A DNA stretch of 64,000 bases, from contig WHUZ01000012.1 in assembly GCA_015179045.1 (NCBI GenBank), positions 1,240,001 through 1,304,000 on the forward strand, read 5' to 3'. Both the position numbers and the translations under genes were made by a program. The DNA comes from Kalaharituber pfeilii. Lineage: Eukaryota; Ascomycota; Pezizomycetes; Pezizales; Pezizaceae. This document shows, piece after piece, positions 34,358 to 45,839 of the stretch (positions within the stretch are counted from its first letter, which is position 1; the number at the start of each line of letters is the position of its first letter). Below the pieces are notes generated by a model that ran no database searches, had not been told where the DNA came from, and saw only the letters and a list, made by a program, of their open reading frames with translations.

Positions 34358-34725
34358 TCAACAGAGGCAGCCGAGACAGTCACAGCAAGCATCACAGGCG
34401 CAGCAACAGCATAGTCCCGCAAGTCTATCTATGTTAGCCCCGTGGGCGCCGACATACAACAAAGCAAATTGACAATGCAAAGCCTTACAATCCAGCGATA
34501 CATCCTTTGCCCGGACCCTTCGTTGATGCTGGCGGCGGGACTCCCTGGGGAGGATAGTACATAGGTTGCTAGATCGGACATTAGCACTTCGGACAGATGC
34601 AGGCTGTAGAAGGCTGCTGCAAAACTCACTGGTTGTGAAGCGTAGCCCTGATGTGCGTACCCTTGTGGAGGATATGTAGCAGGCGGAAATTGCGGCGGCC
34701 CTCCGTAGTAGTTTTGAGATGCCAT
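34358..34725 (-). CDS. CYSTM-module protein, 80 residues
   Basis: Cysteine-rich transmembrane module (PF12734) protein, a family of small tail-anchored proteins linked to stress tolerance. Three exons (introns 34569-34629 and 34425-34488, both GT-AG) give exactly 80 residues. The N-terminal two thirds are Gln/Pro/Tyr/Gly-rich: MASQNYYGGPPQFPPA, then QGYAHQGYASQ and MYYPPQG, ending GPGKGCIAGL. The third exon encodes LAGLCCCCACDACCDCLGCLC just before the TGA at 34358. This PQGY-rich leader plus a Cys-rich hydrophobic end is the family hallmark. No one reading frame carries it unspliced, so it is easily missed. Confidence 0.87.
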
Positions 34726-36876
34726 CTTCCTCGAGAGTATGTCCAAATGGTTGTATTTCGTTGGACAACCTGGGGGCTGGGATGGTACTGAGGGTATCAA
34801 AAGTCGAGCTGGACGTGCTCGTCAGAGTGATGCAAAGTGCTTAAGGTTTCGTGCAGCGTTCCCCATTGTCCCTTGAAGTTACAGTGGGGCTTGAGTAAGT
34901 CCCTAAGCGTAAGTCTGGTTGGAGCCTAGTAACAAACGTCATGCCTTTGATGGAGTTTATGTATCACCGTTTTTCTTCATTATTCACCCTTCCACCTCCT
35001 GTGCTACTATTTGTTCCGTTTCATTCCCATCCAGTGGACATAAGGCCAAAAGCGAATTACAACTAGTGACATCACTACTAAAAAGAGGGGCAGCAGTAAA
35101 TTTTGAATCATAAACTGATCGGGGCTTTTGGGTGAGTGTGCGCTGCGTATCACGATACTTATGGCGCCGCCGAATGCACGATGCAGGATGGCAGCCCTCC
35201 CAGGGATTGACATGGGTCCGCCAAACGAAGCCCGGTATCAACCTTAGAGCAGCGGTAAAGGTGCATTAGTCAGCACATGAAGATCCATCAGGTGCTGTGC
35301 ATGAGACACGTAGGCCAGGTGTTATTGCATCGAGCTTTCATTTTGTAGATAAACATATTCTTGCATACAGTAAATACTAGTATTGGTATTGTCTGGTTCG
35401 AAACTGAATGTTCTGAACGTTCGCCGTTTCCATTTGGCTTCCTGCCCATAAAATTTCTTTGGTGATTTAGAAATGTCACGGAACTATTTCAAATTGTTCC
35501 AGAATAGACATGAGATAATATCACCATATCACACGACATCGGGAAGGCTAATTAACATTATTGGTAATACGAATGTGCCGGAACCTGAGAGGTTGGGCTG
35601 TGTAGAGTACTACCGGCTTAGAATCGGAACTCACTTCTGTCTCGGAAGAACTCTGCATAAGAGTTCCGGTTTTCCATCTGCAACAAAAATCTGCAAGGGC
35701 GCACAGCCGATTTCGGTCATGAGCTGATGCAGCCATGTTGATCAACTAAAAATACTCGATGCCAGAACTATCATAACCAGACTGTGCCAGAACCAGACTT
35801 GATGGGAGCCTTCTAGTTTTCTGGCATGAAACTACTAGTTTTCCATCCGCAAGTAAGCCACTATTATTTTTTTGTTTTTACATTACCGATTTCTTTTCTC
35901 GGGATGCATGTCTGGGCAGATGGTGGCGTGAGCAATACTGCAGGCCTTGCTCCCGTAAAAGTAAGAAAGCCAGCAACATGTGCATGACTATTCTAGTGGC
36001 TCGATGTCAGTTCAGCCTTGAAATGGGCTTCTTTCTTATCTACTAAAGCGAATGTTCATCTTCAGAATAGGAAGTATCAGACTACTTCTGGTGCATGCAA
36101 TGGAGAGGATTTACAGACCAATGAGACAGGAGGGGGCCGGGAAGAAAGCGAAATAACGCAGAGGATGGACACGAGAGGGTATAGGGGACTGGTCCAGTGG
36201 CATTGACGAATTCCGACCTTCATTACGGCCGAGCCAAGGCAGAGGCCGGAAATATTAGTCTGGGCACGAGAACAACTTTCATCTACGTGTCGGGAGGCAG
36301 CGAAGAAAATGTAGAGCTGTGGCGTAGTGAACAAGAACGAGAGGTTCAATGGCGGACTCCGGGTGGAATGATCTCGCATTGGTCAATTGCGCTTAGCAGG
36401 GCACGAGATAGTCATGAGACTTGACGGGAGCCTAAGAATCGAGGGTTTGTTCAGGGTCTTATCGTCTAGTCTGTGCAGCACAGCAGCAGCAAGCACAATG
36501 CCAATTGCAATTGTTGCCCGGTTTGCCTTCTTGCATTGCCGGAGCAATCGATTGACTTGATCAATCTGGTGCCTTCTCGCCATGCCATGCAGAGAGGGAT
36601 CTTGCACGCGGGCGCGGGCGAACTGCGTAGTACACGCCACGATTCCTTGAAGGGGATGAGCCCTGCCGTTAGTCTAACTCAGTGGTGCAATGCCAGAACA
36701 TCTCTTTTTTTTTCAACAAAAAAAAGGCGATAGTTCCAGTGGCCACCATGCTGATAGCTGTTCTCGTTAGCCGGTGGCAGGCGTGGGGGGGCATGCGGCT
36801 CGCTGTTCCCTCAGCCCTGTGCAGCTCGAAAGCATTCCACGCTCACAGGAATGGAGTCCAGAGCGGGACGAGAAGG
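34726..36876. other. Intergenic, no gene seen
   Basis: 2.1 kb without a supported gene. Several 60-100-codon frames occur on both strands. One (35473-35727) contains a fortuitous HFCLGRT but lacks any other cytochrome P450 feature. Confidence 0.45.
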
Positions 36877-36884
36877 TATAAAAT
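36877..36884 (+). promoter_or_regulatory. Possible TATA box of the MFS gene
   Basis: TATAAAAT 238 bp upstream of the MFS start codon. Distance is long but the intervening sequence shows pyrimidine-rich stretches (36990-37030). Confidence 0.35.
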
Positions 36885-37121
36885 ACCAGCTGGTGCTGGT
36901 GGAGAAAGGAAGGTGGAAAAGGAACACAGCAATCACGTTCAGTGCAAGTCAATCAGTCCGTGATAGCATCGAGACGTGGAGACCTGCTACCGCGGCCATA
37001 GGCCTACTACTACCACCACTTCTTCTCCTGTTCACACAAACCGATCGAGCTTATAGCTCCCACTTCTCGCGTGACGGTCCATAGCTATCTCACACATTCC
37101 ATTCTACGTACTGTCATAGCA

Positions 37122-38984
37122 ATGGATCCTCCCAGGGAGCCGACCACTTCTGCCATACCACTCCCACCAGTTCCTTTGAACCTCGATCTTAATGCCCCCT
37201 TCTCGCAGCTGAAGGAGGCAAAGGTCCCCACTCCTCCTGGGGCCTCAGCAGTAACACTTGCAGATACCGAGAAATTTGCTGCCGATAATGTCCATCCTTC
37301 GGCCGGGGGCGAGCACAAACTCCATCACCAAAGACCCACAGCAGAGGAATTAAAGCATCTACAGCGTCGTCTCGACTTTCGAATAGTTCCAATCTGTGCA
37401 ATTCTATACCTTCTCTGCTTCTTATGCAGACAGAATATAGGCAATGCAAAGACATACCACATGCTTGAAACACTCCCACTCACATCGAAAGAGTACCACC
37501 TTGCCCTTACCACATTTTTCTTCACCTATTCGACGTTTGATATCCCATGTAACATCCTCATGAGGAGGCTAGGCCCCAAGATATGGCTTCCATTGCTCAC
37601 TCTTCTCAGTGGAATTGTCACTGCGTGCATGGGTGCCGTCCATAATGGCGATTCTCTTATCGGTGTCCGTGCTGTTCTGGGTATGGCGGAGTGCGGTCTC
37701 TTCCCTGGTGTTGCAATGATGATTACCATGTGGTACGTTAAGAAGGAGGCTCAATTCAGGCAAGCCTTATTTTTCTGCGCTGCAAGGTTCATTCCAACCC
37801 AACTATAGGTTTAGTAACTTCGCATCTACTAATAGTTCTGTAGTATGGCTGGTGCATTCGCTGGCCTCCTGGCTGTTGGCCTTGCACAAATGGACGGTGT
37901 TGGCAATTACGAAGGCTGGAGGTGGATTCTAGTTATCGAAGGCATTGCTACCACTGTAATCGCCGGCATTGCATTCTTCTTTGTCCAAAACTCACCAGCT
38001 ACCGCAACCTTCCTATCTGAACGGGAACGAGAAATTATCGCTTACCGCCTGAGGAACGACGAATTCGGCATCAAGGACAACGACGGCAAGGAGGACCCCA
38101 ACGATGAAGTTGACGACGAATACATCCGCGGCAAGCTCGCAGCTTATAAGAAGGGCGTCTCTCGCAGCAAAACCAAACTGCTCCGCTTAGTCTTTGGAAA
38201 ATGGCACATCTACGCACACATTATGGTCTTTTACGGCATCTCCGGACCGCTTTACTCCATTTCGTTGTGCCTTCCCTCCATTCTGAGCCAGCTTTCCTAT
38301 GCAGATACACCAACTAAAGCAAATCTGCTTACCATCCCAATCTATATCACCGCCTGTATCCTCTCCCTCATAGTCGCCTTCTCCTCGGACCGCATCGGCA
38401 GACGCGCCCCATTCCTCATCGGCGCCTACTGCATGATGTTCCTTGGCTTCCTGCTTGCCCTCACCCGACCCGCATCCAACCCAGGTATGGCCTACGCCGG
38501 CGTCTTCATTGCCGCCTGTGGTATCTACCCCGGCTTCCCAGGCATGATCACATGGTGCTCGAACAACATTGGTGGCGGCGAAAAGGTCCGTGCGATCAGC
38601 ATGGCATTCCACATCGGTATGGGTTCCTTTGGTGGTGCAATGGGTGCAAACTTCTACAGTGATGAAACCAAGGGCAACGACGGCCTCTACCGTGTCGGCC
38701 ATGCAATAAACTTTGCGTTTGTGTGTGCAGGTATGATTTCGGTGTTGATTTTGTGGTGGAGGTATACAGTGGTGAATGAAAAGAGGGAAGGACAAAGGCA
38801 GGAATTGAAAGCGCAGTTGGAGAGGGAAGTGGTAGAGGCAAAAGTGGAGTGGTTCGCAGCGAAGGGTACGGAGGAGGGCTGGGAGGGCCAGGAGAGGATC
38901 TTGAGGACGGATTGGGAGTTACAGAGGGAGATAGATTTAGTGGAGCATGGAGGGGAGAGTGTATGGTTTGTGTTTACGACTTGA
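37122..38984 (+). CDS. MFS transporter, anion:cation symporter family
   Basis: Twelve-TM permease of the allantoate/nicotinate (Dal5/Tna1-like) branch, importing organic anions at the plasma membrane. Two exons (intron 37787-37843) give 601 residues. The start MDPPREPTT is chosen over an in-frame Met 17 codons upstream because the longer leader adds nothing conserved. After about 85 cytosolic residues come DFRIVPICAILYLLCFLCRQN and IGNAKTYHML, where the family has a D-R-x-N-I-G-N-A pattern. Next are FFFTYSTFDIPCNILMRRLGPKIWLP and GMAECGLFPGVAMMITMWY. Exon 2 has WRWILVIEGIATTVIAG, the loop with SDRIGRRAPFLIGAYCM and ITWCSNNIGGGEKVRAISMA. The C-terminus is charged. Substrate cannot be assigned. 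Confidence 0.93.
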
Positions 38985-39090
38985 AGAGGTATATATGTGT
39001 GCGATTGCCGGTGTATGCATACATGATGCCTTTAGTTTCTGCTTTGGTTTGATTCAGAGCGGCTTGTTACCCCCTTAATGATGATAGGAT

Positions 39091-39125
<35 letters not shown>

Positions 39126-40754
39126 TTTTTTTTTTTTTCCCTGTGCGGTTTTTTCTTTTCTTAAAGGCGCTCACTAGAGGATATCTCTCTTTTCTTTTTC
39201 CGCCCCCCAAATTACCTTTTTGTTTCTTCCTGTTTTCTTTCTCCTGGAGGTTCCTCTTAGGTTCGAAAATTCTGGGCCCTAGAAACTCTACATGCCTTCA
39301 TCGTTTAGATATTGTTCGTCATCTGTGTCGGAGTTTGATAGTTCAGTTGGGACTTTTCGAAAAAGGAATGGCGCTAACCTGAAATTGACGACTACCGGAT
39401 GTGGAGAATTGGTACGTTCCAACTAGTCTCGTCTTATGAAACTCCGCTTAGTCAGCTTCTGGTTACGGGACTACGTTCCAACCAGACTATGCATACAACC
39501 AGAGAATTTGAGGAACGCTAGGAAGGAACGCTTGGCGTTGAGTTCAAGGTTTCGGTTACTAACAATTAGTTACAAGGGTTTTCGCAGTAATAAGAATATG
39601 ATTAAATATCTAAATTCCTGTAATTATCGTAGAGTTTTGTGCAGAGCGGTGGCACATATATGACGTTAAGATAAGTTATACACGTGGGGATTACATATTT
39701 TGAAAGAGCATTGTACGGCCTGAGGGAGAGGGGAGGGATGTAGATACATATGTGGGCGGGCCGCGGCGGAAAAAAATGTATAGAAAAAGTAGTTGCAATG
39801 TTTTTCCTTCTTTGTTTCGGGTGGGGGGGATGCTTGCGGATGAATAATTGATACTTACTAGCTGATTGGAAAGGTAGGTGACTCAGTTATAGCCGTATTG
39901 CCGAGTCCAACTCGCGTTTTCATTTTTTCACTTATTGGTAAAGTGAAGTTAAGGCGCCGAGTATACAGACAGTCTACATGGCAAAGGGATTGTGGGAGGG
40001 GCCGAGGGGACGCGGAGAAGGGGGAGAGGCAGGGGGGAGGGAGTGGGAGCGCGGGAAGGTGGGCTCAACAGGCAGCGGAGCTGTGTACTTTCCGAACTGG
40101 CCTATAGCTATTGTCCAACAAGAGGCCATAGAGCGGCATAGAATTGAGGGACCCCCAGTTCGATGCTCACGGGGGAAGAGGGGTTATCCAGCATCTTTTC
40201 AAAATACAAGATGGACTGTAACGCTCCAGTTCCACGAATTGTCGATCGGAATCGAGTTTCCTGTCAAGATATTCTAAGTATTCTATCCTCTGCAAAATGC
40301 GTTGCTATGCTGCGTGATATATGTATCATATTGGGGGTAGGGGGGGGTATGCTGGCCAATAAATGTGCTGGTGGTGTTCAGGATAACGAACGGCTATATA
40401 TTGAACATATACAATACAAATAGAAAATACCTTGCCAAATGGGATGTGGATGGCGGGCGGGTTGGGTAGGTAAGGAGGGTAACTGCTAGCGATGCTATTC
40501 GGACACACGCACGCGCACGCACGCACATGGAAAAAAGAGTACTATCGTTATCCAAAAAAAAGGTACGTCCTGCGTGTCAAGTCGGAAATTCCTTTTTTCT
40601 TCTTCACCTTTTATTTATGAAGGATGTATATATAAAATACTCGTTATGCATTTAGATTTCAAGGTCCCATAAACGCAGGTTTTACAACTTCTAACAGGAA
40701 ATGCAAACGTGGTTCATTTTAACAGAAATGATGATCCATATCAGGACTAACATA

Positions 40755-40789
<35 letters not shown>

Positions 40790-40897
40790 CACCCACCCAT
40801 AGACACTCCCGTTCCGAGTGTCCACCTCCCCCCAATCCAACTCGCTCCAGCACAACCCTCTATGCCACTTTTCTCCCCACATTGCCCACTCCCCTCC
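38985..40897. other. Intergenic with poly(T) and (CA)n
   Basis: 3' flanks of the MFS and RCL1 genes. Contains a long T run (39091-39138, one G inside) and a (CA)n microsatellite (about 40765-40790). No gene supported; the 39089-39382 frame is a homopolymer artefact. Confidence 0.5.
39091..39138. repeat. Poly(T) tract
   Basis: About 47 T broken by one G. It could be the A tail of a minus-strand retroposed element, but no matching body or target duplication was found. Confidence 0.8.
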
Positions 40898-42188
40898 CTA
40901 CCACCCCCACCACGACTCCTTCCCCCTCGCCCTTCCCGTGCCCTTCGCTACTCCATCCACCCCTTCCCACTCCCTCAACACGACCTCTCCGCCACCCATA
41001 ATCGTCTTCATATCTCTCCATCCCTGCACCACATCCTCATTGATCACCTCCCTTCCAATCACGACTCTCCCCACATCCCCTTCCATCCCCATGCCCATCA
41101 TCGTCATCATCAGATTCATTCCCACGCGCCCAACACAGCCGCCTAAACTAATTTCATGTAAAAGCATTTGTGCTGCACGGAGCCCAACGTCCTCAGGAGC
41201 TTCGCCGGGCAGAGCGGCGACGTCGGCGGAGTAAATGCAAGAGGTGGACGTCTCGGCCATCAGCGAGAGGCCGTAGCCAACGCCGACTTTCTTTTTCGCG
41301 CCAGACGGGTTAGAGGCATTGGGGCTGCCAGAGCCGTAGGTGGTGGGGACGAGGTGGGCGGCGGAGGAGTCTGCGTGGATGAGGATGTCGTTAATATAGT
41401 GGTTTAGTAGACCTATGACCACGGCGTTAGGTTACCACCAAAAAAAAGTGACAAATCAGCGATATCTGGAAAGATAGACACATACCCCTCGCCGCCTCAA
41501 TCATCCTCATATTATTCCCCACACTGACCCCTGTAACATACGCAACCCCTCTAATCCTCTTCACCCTCCCCGGATTCACCAAATGCAGTGTCTTCGGCAA
41601 CCTCACTTGGTGCCCAAACGTAAAGTGGACCTCTCCTGCCCCCGGCGAAAATTTACCATCCGACCCCTTACCCCCGCTCGACCGCTTATTTATCCTCACC
41701 TCTATATTGCGGCCAATGTCGAAATTTGCTAGCAGCGGTAGAAGCGCTGTCCGGAATGTATCGACCGAGTAATCCTCCTCCGTTGCTGCGGTGATGACGC
41801 CGCCATCAAGTAGCACGCTGAAGGGCGCCTTACTGAACGGTGCGAGGGTGCAGAGCGGTTCAAGGAAATATGTTACACCACGGGTGCAACCCTCCGGTAA
41901 TGTATGTCGTAGTAGCTTCCCATTGTTTCCCGTTATTAAGCCTGGGCGGTACAGGAGCGCAGTACCGGTCACGGAGATCTCAAAGAGGGACCCGTTTGTC
42001 AGCGAGTCGAGGAGACGCAGGAACGAGAATTCGTAGGGCGTGAGGCCGGGCTTGGGCGAGTTTGAGCGGATTTGAGAGATGTGGAGAGGGCGGCCGACGA
42101 GGGTCGCTAGAACGAGACGGTGGCGGAGATGATGGTGTGTAGTGAAGCGGATGGGAGGGGGAAGGGGGGTGACGCTGGCAGTGGTCAT
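40898..42188 (-). CDS. RCL1: RNA 3'-phosphate cyclase-like protein RCL1
   Basis: Nucleolar factor of the small-subunit processome, associated with U3 snoRNP and Bms1 and needed for early 18S rRNA cleavages. Two exons (intron 41413-41485) give 405 residues. The start MTTASVTPLPPPIRF at 42188 leads into HLRHRLVLATLVGRPLHISQ, NPGL-like KPGLTPYEFSFLRLLDSLTNGS, EISVTGTALLYRPGLI, and VTYFLEPLCTLAPFSKAPFS. The second exon has LLNHYINDILIHAD, VGYGLSLMAETSTS, LHEISLGGCVGRVG, and a C-terminal VINEDVVQGWRDMKTIMGG. The fold is that of RtcA-type cyclases, but in Rcl1 the catalytic histidine is lost and the role is structural. A short C-rich stretch abuts the start codon on the coding strand. Confidence 0.94.
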
Positions 42189-43222
42189 GGTGGGGGGGTG
42201 GGGCTGCTGGTGGGGCACCAGCGGGTGGAGGACCGGAGCTGGCCTCGAACGTCGAACTTCGCGAATTATGTGCGCGTGATGTATGTATAAACGCCCCTCT
42301 ATGTCAATTGCTGTTGTAGAGCTGGCACGGCGCAAGAGCAGGTCCAGCTGTCAGCTGCACTTGATACAATTGCTGCTGAGGAGATTGACACGAGTTGCAA
42401 CTAAGCTTTGCGGCTCTGCGGTACCGTGAAAAAGTTTACCTGCTGCATTCCTCGCTTCGAGGCTTGGCACCGGCCCTATGCACTCGAAACAGCCCCCTAT
42501 GCATGCGCTCTACAGGTACGCAATGCACGAGCAGCAGTCCCTGCATCGGTGGACTGCAATTGGAAATGATCATGGTATTGGAAGAAGTATATACAGGAAG
42601 CTATCGAAGAGCCACCAGAGCTGGTGAAAAAAATGCAACCAAAGCTTGAAGAACTAATGAACGGTAAATTACATAGATGTACAGAAGCAAATACACCCTG
42701 GAAATGAAGACAAATGAGAGTTGATCATAAGATAAACGTGGCCAAGCTCGCTATTAGCCGGCGTAGCTGATAAGAGCTCGCAATCCCCCTCTTTCATACC
42801 TCCTACCAAGTCCATTTCTACCAATTCTGTCATCATGGTCATTCAAACGTGTTCGTAATCCGTCATATCCGTCATGCCAGTCATATCCGTCGCATTGCAT
42901 ACCAAGCAGTTCTCGTACCCAATCATAGCCCTTGACATCAACCAACCATCCCATTAAAACAAGTAGAGAAGGAGAAAGCTATCAAAGCAGCTAAAAATGA
43001 AAAATAGATAAGTATATAAATAAATAAATAAATAAATAAAATAACACCATGCAGGTATTCAAACAAGTATAAATTGCCGCCTTGTAGAAAGTGCCCTCAT
43101 GCATGGAATGAATGCAGTTATATCCGGGAATATAGCTTGATGTATTGCCAGTTCGTTCATTCAATGAATTCATAGTGCCGGCAACCCCCCGCCCAAAGGT
43201 CCCGTCAGACAGACTCGAGGGT
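42189..43222. other. Intergenic with TAAA microsatellite
   Basis: Upstream of RCL1 and downstream of the unknown gene. Contains a (TAAA)n tract at about 43013-43037. No gene supported. Confidence 0.5.
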
Positions 43223-43768
43223 CTAGACCTCAGTTTCCTCAAACTTTTTTTCAAACCTGATCCTCGGCATACTCCTTATACAGAGATTCCAAAATCCGCC
43301 ATTTACCGTGGGTATATTTTTTAATATCCTCTTGCTTGAGGTCTTTGACTTTCTGCTTTTTGAAGAATCTGGACCGGGAGATGTCGTTGGACGGACAGGG
43401 TTGATAGGATATGCCTGCACCTCCGGCTCAAAATCAAGCCGCAGAGAAAGTCGCTTGCTTGGGGATAGCAACTCATCACACAAGTTCTCCCACATGGGCA
43501 GGCGCGTGGCGGAGCTGTCCCACCAACCGCTGACTCGTTCTTTTGACTTGCGTCTGTTGATTTTCTGTTTGTGCTTGTGGTCGGAGGTAGAAACGTGTCC
43601 ATCGTACGGGTGCATGTAGGGGGAGTTCTGGTGCCTGAGGCCGGCAGGGATTGATGGCACTGGTTCGATGTCCATGCTGGCACTCTGTACACTATCTTTT
43701 CCTGACGAGCGGAGGCCTCGCTCTCGCAGGCTCCAGCGGTTTCGCCAGGAAAGCACGCCAAAAACCAT
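43223..43768 (-). CDS. Unknown protein, probable fungal-specific
   Basis: An open frame of 181 codons with balanced, protein-like composition. It starts MVFGVLSWRNRWSLRERG, then has a polar region with SPYMHPYDGHVSTSDHK and a basic stretch KQKINRRKSKERVSGWWD, followed by the compact block ATRLPMWENLCDELLSPSKR and a Ser/Lys-rich tail. The WWD..A.RLPMWENLCDELLSPS block looks constrained. No TM or signal peptide is evident. The tail beyond about residue 150 may be intronic, because GTAAAT donor-like sequences occur there. Function unknown. Confidence 0.55.
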   Translation of the reverse strand: MVFGVLSWRNRWSLRERGLRSSGKDSVQSASMDIEPVPSIPAGLRHQNSPYMHPYDGHVSTSDHKHKQKINRRKSKERVSGWWDSSATRLPMWENLCDELLSPSKRLSLRLDFEPEVQAYPINPVRPTTSPGPDSSKSRKSKTSSKRILKNIPTVNGGFWNLCIRSMPRIRFEKKFEETEV

Positions 43769-45527
43769 TTTGTGTATGTATGGGATATTGAGCGGGTGGT
43801 GTGTCGTAAACTGCTGTCGAAGTCAATGGCTCGTGATTCTTTGCGGCCTGAAGCTTGCCTTCAGTTACAATCAGCGGGGATAGGTGTGGGCTCGGCTATG
43901 CACTCGAGGGCCGTAATGCTGGAAATGTGAAGGTGTCGTTATGAATAAGTGCGATGAGGATGCGGGAGCAGCAGAAGCGGCAGTTAGCCTTTTGTAAATG
44001 GGAGGGGGGGGGGGGGGGTGCACAGGTGGACAATGGACGAGAGCGCCTGGGCAGGCAGCTGTATAGCATATAAGTACTAGGAATAGTAAGTGGACGCACA
44101 CTGGGCCGCCAAGCACGAGCGAAGGTCTGCACCAATCGCTGTGACGTGACCCGGCAGAGCAGCGCACCGCACTGGGGCGCCGGGCCCTGGCCTCTGGCCC
44201 TTCAGGGGAGACGAGGATGGATGCAGCAGCGTCGCATGTACGAGCAGCGGGCTGCACGGCAACCACGCACACACGGCCGGGGGGGGGGGGGGGGGCGGCC
44301 AGCGGGCGGCGTGGACCTATCAGCGCCGCACACATCACCGCCCGCGAGCGCCCGTTTTTCTTCACAGGTGCGACACGCTCCAGCCTGACTAACGGAGCGG
44401 ATCCTCACTTTCCACCTCCATCGGGCCTTGCCCTTCTTGAAGCCGTCCATCCTTCTGGAGGGTGCACGTGCATGCACTCCCCCCCCACCCCGCGCATTAG
44501 CATGGCCGAGAAACTTTGGTTCTTGGGACCTGCGGAGGTGGAGGTGGTTCAGCGACAGCGGATGGAACATTTTGTGGAACGGCGGGCTGACGGGGCCCAG
44601 CTGCCATCCCAATCCCACTCCGCCGCCGCGTCGTTAAGTACCCAAGTAGAGTAGACTCAGGTTATGTATGCGCACTTCGCTTCGCTGCGTGTCGCTGGAC
44701 CTGGATAAAGCTGCTTGACTAAAGCCGCCAAGCCCACAATGGATCTGCTTCCGTCCCGTCCCAGGTCGTATCGATTCTGTGCTGGCCGGCCGACACGAGG
44801 ACAAATGACGGCTGCTGTAGGGACAGGGCCCGCCGTCGATCAGGCGACATCCCCCACATAGTCGACCAGTCAGTCAAGGTCAAAAAACACAGAACCCCCC
44901 CTCCCCCCCCCTCCCCCCCCTCCCCCCCCTCCCCCCCCGCATCGTTGCATAATCAACGACGTCGATATCTATCTCACCTATCATCGAATCAATTAAGCCA
45001 ATGAAGATCGCCTGCCCCCCCCCCAAGTGTGTGTCTTCATATCCGCTCTAATTAGCAATGCCCGCAGCTGCAGTTGGCATAGGCGAAAATGCCTTTCATT
45101 GCTCACGGCTAGAGATCGGCTACATGTTTACTACATAGCTTTGACTGCATCTCCAAACTTCCCCTGCTCCGAATTCAACTCTAATTCGTACCTATTCAGC
45201 CATCCCATCACTGCTTGCACTTTCCAGGCAATCATAGCCTTCTGATCACCTCCCATTCCGGTATGACGTTTATCTCGCCCCCCCCCCCCCCGGATTTGAC
45301 TCCCCGTGGGTAGATATATTTATATCGCAACCTGGAACTAATTCCTGCCCTCTTCCTTACCACATCTTCGCTCTCATCTCGTACTCGAATTCCCATCTGC
45401 GTCATGCAAGCCGTCTTATCCGTCGCCCTTTGCCACTGGTACTTCCTAATTCGTCTGCTAACGAGAAATTTTCAGTTGCTACAGAAAACTGTTCCTCTAA
45501 GACACTATTCGGCCAATCAAGGAGACA
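43769..45527. other. GC-rich intergenic region with G and C tracts
   Basis: Contains G15 (44004-44018), G17 (44279-44295), a (C8T)n-like tract (44895-44938) and C14 (45278-45291). The two G runs lie on the template side upstream of the minus-strand gene at 43223-43768. Open frames across this area are composition artefacts. Confidence 0.5.
44895..44938 (+). repeat. Quasi-periodic C8T tract
   Basis: Five runs of about 6-8 C, each separated by a single T. The complementary strand is G-rich enough to form G-quadruplexes. Confidence 0.85.
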
Positions 45528-45623
45528 GTCGAGATGCTGGAGAGGTTAACAGGTACGCCTTGAATCGAGTGGTTCAGATAGCGTATGGCATTTGCCGCGT
45601 AGGTTCGAACCCTACTCTCGACG
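45528..45623 (+). tRNA. tRNA-Ser(UGA) with a 15-nt intron
   Basis: Class II tRNA. The acceptor GTCGAGA pairs perfectly with TCTCGAC, and the discriminator base is G, as in serine tRNAs. The D stem is CTG/CAG with GG in the loop. The anticodon stem TACGC (45554-45558) pairs with GCGTA (45581-45585). The loop reads C-T-TGA-A, giving anticodon TGA at 45561-45563. The intron 45565-45579 lies just after position 37, the canonical place. The long variable arm is GGC-loop-GCC. The T arm GTAGG TTCGAAC CCTAC is perfect. Mature length 81. Only a weak T-rich terminator (GTTATTTTG) follows. Confidence 0.9.
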
Positions 45624-45839
45624 TGTTATTTTGCTCCCCCTTATGATTGGGAGATTTCCATTTTTACAGTAATTCATTGATATTACAGGTCAATTAGTAC
45701 TTGCTAAGGGGTTCTGTGGTATGCCGGTTCGTAAACGAGACCACCACGAGAGTCACTGGATGTCTATAGTATTTAGGAGCTGACTGGTCTAAATCAAATC
45801 AACGTGCATTCAAGAACGTCTCTGACGAATTGAACAAGT

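Noticed and set aside
35473..35727. Open frame with HFCLGRT, like a P450 haem-binding loop
   Set aside because: No other P450 motif (ExxR, PERF) in any frame nearby, and the frame is short. Chance match.
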